Shown here in pieces: positions 61,201 to 64,000 of a stretch of DNA of 64,000 nt. Under the pieces are notes generated by a model. It saw only the letters and a program-made list of their open reading frames with translations, had not been told where the DNA came from and did not search any database. This DNA comes from Nemertoderma westbladi (taxonomy: Eukaryota > Xenacoelomorpha > Nemertodermatida > Nemertodermatidae): the NCBI GenBank assembly GCA_032718475.1, contig JAUCBJ010001385.1, forward strand, positions 44,457 to 108,456, written 5' to 3'. The stretch's first letter is position 1. The number at the start of each line of letters is the position of its first letter. The position numbers and the translations under genes were made by a program.

Positions 61201-64000
61201 CTTTACACGTTCAGTGCATGATATGTTCTTTACACGTTCAGTGCATGATCTGTCCTTTACACGTTCAGTGCATGATCATTCCTTTACACGTTCAGTGCAT
61301 GATATGTTCATTACACGTTCAGTGCATGATCTGTTCTTTATTTTACACGTTCAGTGCATGATCTGTCCTTTACACGTTCAGTGCATGATCTGATCTGTCC
61401 TTTACACGTTCAGTGCATGATCTGTCCTTTACACGTTCAGTGCATGATCTGTCCTTTACACGTTCAGTGCATGATCTGTTCTTTAGTTTACACGTTCAGT
61501 GCATGATCTGTTCTTTACTTTACACGTTCAGTGCATGATCTGTTCTTTACACATTCAGTGCATGATCTGTTCTTTACACGTTCAGTGCATGATCTGTTCT
61601 TTACTTTACACGTTCAGTGCATGATATGTTCTTTACACGTTCAGTGCATGATCTGTCCTTTACACGTTCAGTGCATGATCTGATCTTTACTTTACACGTT
61701 CTGTGCATGATCTGTTCTTTACACGTTCAGTGCATTATCTGATCTTTACACGTTCAGTGCATGATCTGTCCTTTACACGTTCAGTGCATGATCTGTCCTT
61801 TACACGTTCAGTGCATGATCTGTCCTTTACACGTTCAGTGCATGATCTGTCCTTTACACGTTCAGTGCATGATCTGTCCTTTACACGTTCAGTGCATGAT
61901 CTGTCCTTTACACGTTCAGTGCATGATCTGTCCTTTACACGTTCAGTGCATGATCTGTTCTTTACACGTTCAGTGCATGATCTGATCTTTACTTTACACG
62001 TTCAGTGCATGATCTGTTCTGTACACGTTCAGTGCATGATCTGATCTTTATTTTACACGTTCAGTGCATGATCTGTTCTTTACACGTTCAGTGCATGATC
62101 TGTCCTTTACACGTTCAGTGCATGATCTGTTCTTTACACTTCAGTGCATGATCTGTTCTTTACACGTTCAGTGCATGATCTGTTCTTTACTTTACACGTT
62201 CAGTGCATGATCTGTTCTTTACTTTACACGTTCAGTGCATGATCTGTCCTTTACACGTTCAGTGCATGATATGTTCTTTACACGTTCAGTGCATGATCTG
62301 TCCTTTACACGTTCAGTGCATGATCTGTCCTTTACACGTTCAGTGCATGATATGTTCTTTACTTTACACGTTCAGTGCATGATCTGTTCTTTACTTTACA
62401 CGTTCAGTGCATGATCTGTCCTTTACACGTTCAGTGCATGATATGTTCTTACTTTACACGTTCAGTGCATGATCTGTCCTTTACACGTTCAGTGCATGAT
62501 CATTCCTTTACACGTTCAGTGCATGATATGTTCATTACACGTTCAGTGCATGATCTGTTCTTTATTTTACACGTTCAGTGCATGATCTGTCCTTTACACG
62601 TTCAGTGCATGATCTGATCTGTCCTTTACACGTTCAGTGCATGATCTGTCCTTTACACGTTCAGTGCATGATCTGTCCTTTACACGTTCAGTGCATGATC
62701 TGTTCTTTAGTTTACACGTTCAGTGCATGATCTGTTCTTTACTTTACACGTTCAGTGCATGATCTGTTCTTTACACATTCAGTGCATGATCTGTTCTTTA
62801 CACGTTCAGTGCATGATCTGTTCTTTACTTTACACGTTCAGTGCATGATATGTTCTTTACACGTTCAGTGCATGATCTGTCCTTTACACGTTCAGTGCAT
62901 GATCTGATCTTTACTTTACACGTTCTGTGCATGATCTGTTCTTTACACGTTCAGTGCATTATCTGATCTTTACACGTTCAGTGCATGATCTGTCCTTTAC
63001 ACGTTCAGTGCATGATCTGTCCTTTACACGTTCAGTGCATGATCTGTCCTTTACACGTTCAGTGCATGATCTGTCCTTTACACGTTCAGTGCATGATCTG
63101 TCCTTTACACGTTCAGTGCATGATCTGTCCTTTACACGTTCAGTGCATGATCTGTCCTTTACACGTTCAGTGCATGATCTGTTCTTTACACGTTCAGTGC
63201 ATGATCTGTCCTTTACACGTTCAGTGCATGATCTGTCCTTTACACGTTCAGTGCATGATCTGTTCTTTACACGTTCAGTGCATGATATGTTCTTTACTTT
63301 ACGCGTTCAGTGCATGATCTGTTCTTTACTTTACACGTTCAGTGCATGATCTGTTCTTTACTTTACACGTTCAGTGCATGATCTGTTCTTTACTTTACAC
63401 GTTCAGTGCATGATCTGTTCTTTACACATTCAGTGCATGATCTGTTCTTTACACGTTCAGTGCATGATCTGTTCTTTACTTTACACGTTCAGTGCATGAT
63501 ATGTTCTTTACACGTTCAGTGCATGATCTGTCCTTTACACGTTCAGTGCATGATCTGATCTTTACTTTACACGTTCTGTGCATGATCTGTTCTTTACACG
63601 TTCAGTGCATTATCTGATCTTTACACGTTCAGTGCATGATCTGTCCTTTACACGTTCAGTGCATGATCTGTCCTTTACACGTTCAGTGCATGATCTGTCC
63701 TTTACACGTTCAGTGCATGATCTGTCCTTTACACGTTCAGTGCATGATCTGATCTGTCCTTTACACGTTCAGTGCATGATCTGTCCTTTACACGTTCAGT
63801 GCATGATCATTCCTTTACACGTTCAGTGCATGATCTGTCCTTTACACGTTCAGTGCATGATCTGATCTGTCCTTTACACGTTCAGTGCATGATCTGTCCT
63901 TTACACGTTCAGTGCATGATCTGTCCTTTACACGTTCAGTGCATGATCTGTCCTTTACACGTTCAGTGCATGATCTGTCCTTTACACGTTCAGGGCATGA
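55214..64000. repeat. 27/32-bp minisatellite, right part, running off the window
   Basis: About 300 copies of the TTCAGTGCATGATCTG(T/A)(T/C)CTTTAC(TTTAC)ACG unit. Longer blocks recur: a segment starting at 58782 reappears at 59885 and 63578, and one at 61703 reappears at 62927, indicating nested higher-order duplication. Occasional variants (GATCATTCC, GTGCATTATCTG, GATCTGATCTG) mark these blocks. No exon of WDR59 is visible. All ORFs here are repeat by-products. Confidence 0.96.

Noticed and set aside
55241-63865. Many ORFs with TRSVHDL/HVQCMIC repeats
   Set aside because: Readings of the 27/32-bp minisatellite in two frames; no start context, no homology.

Overview
This is a gene-poor, repeat-dense window of a metazoan nuclear genome. 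The conserved genes are split by canonical GT-AG introns, and non-LTR retrotransposons, a BEL/Pao LTR retrotransposon, MITE-like foldbacks and large minisatellites fill most of the sequence. Gene content and the recurrent AGGCCT/TACCGGTA words suggest an invertebrate, possibly marine; the phylum cannot be fixed from the sequence alone. No bacterial features (operons, CRISPR, IS elements) were seen.

Layout. 1-5.4 kb: a two-exon minus-strand gene for a small SnoaL-like/DUF4440 (NTF2-fold) protein. Its single intron holds a broken LINE, a tRNA-derived SINE head and a 0.93-kb TIR transposon. 5.4-11.1 kb: intergenic, with an ancient ~165-bp satellite, a 1.7-kb array of 36-bp repeats and foldback elements. 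11.2-21.3 kb: a complete eight-exon minus-strand gene for inositol-3-phosphate synthase (ISYNA1), about 570 residues. Its intron 2 is almost entirely minisatellite; intron 1 carries LINE debris and a hairpin-forming array. 24.5-25.4 kb: an intronless minus-strand BRX1/BRIX1 (60S ribosome assembly) open frame with a poly(A) signal and a short C-terminus. 26.5-28.7 kb: a LINE interrupted by a TIR transposon. 29.4-34.1 kb: the first four coding exons of plus-strand WDR59 (GATOR2 complex); the rest lies beyond the window.

From 34.1 kb to the end is one giant WDR59 intron. It begins with about 83 copies of a 70-bp unit that is a tandem duplication of the exon 4 end plus its GTGAGT donor. A 27/32-bp minisatellite follows, split by a 14.0-kb antisense BEL/Pao element (41185-55213, near-identical 538-bp LTRs, 5-bp TSD). 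That element has an unusually long Gag and, downstream of pol, an extra coding region for a DEDD-exonuclease-like domain and three zinc knuckles, now cut in two by a 25-bp tandem duplication.

The two points most worth following are (1) minisatellites seeded at exon/5' splice-site junctions, twice in WDR59 and possibly once in ISYNA1, and (2) the giant BEL element with its accessory exonuclease-like/zinc-knuckle gene.
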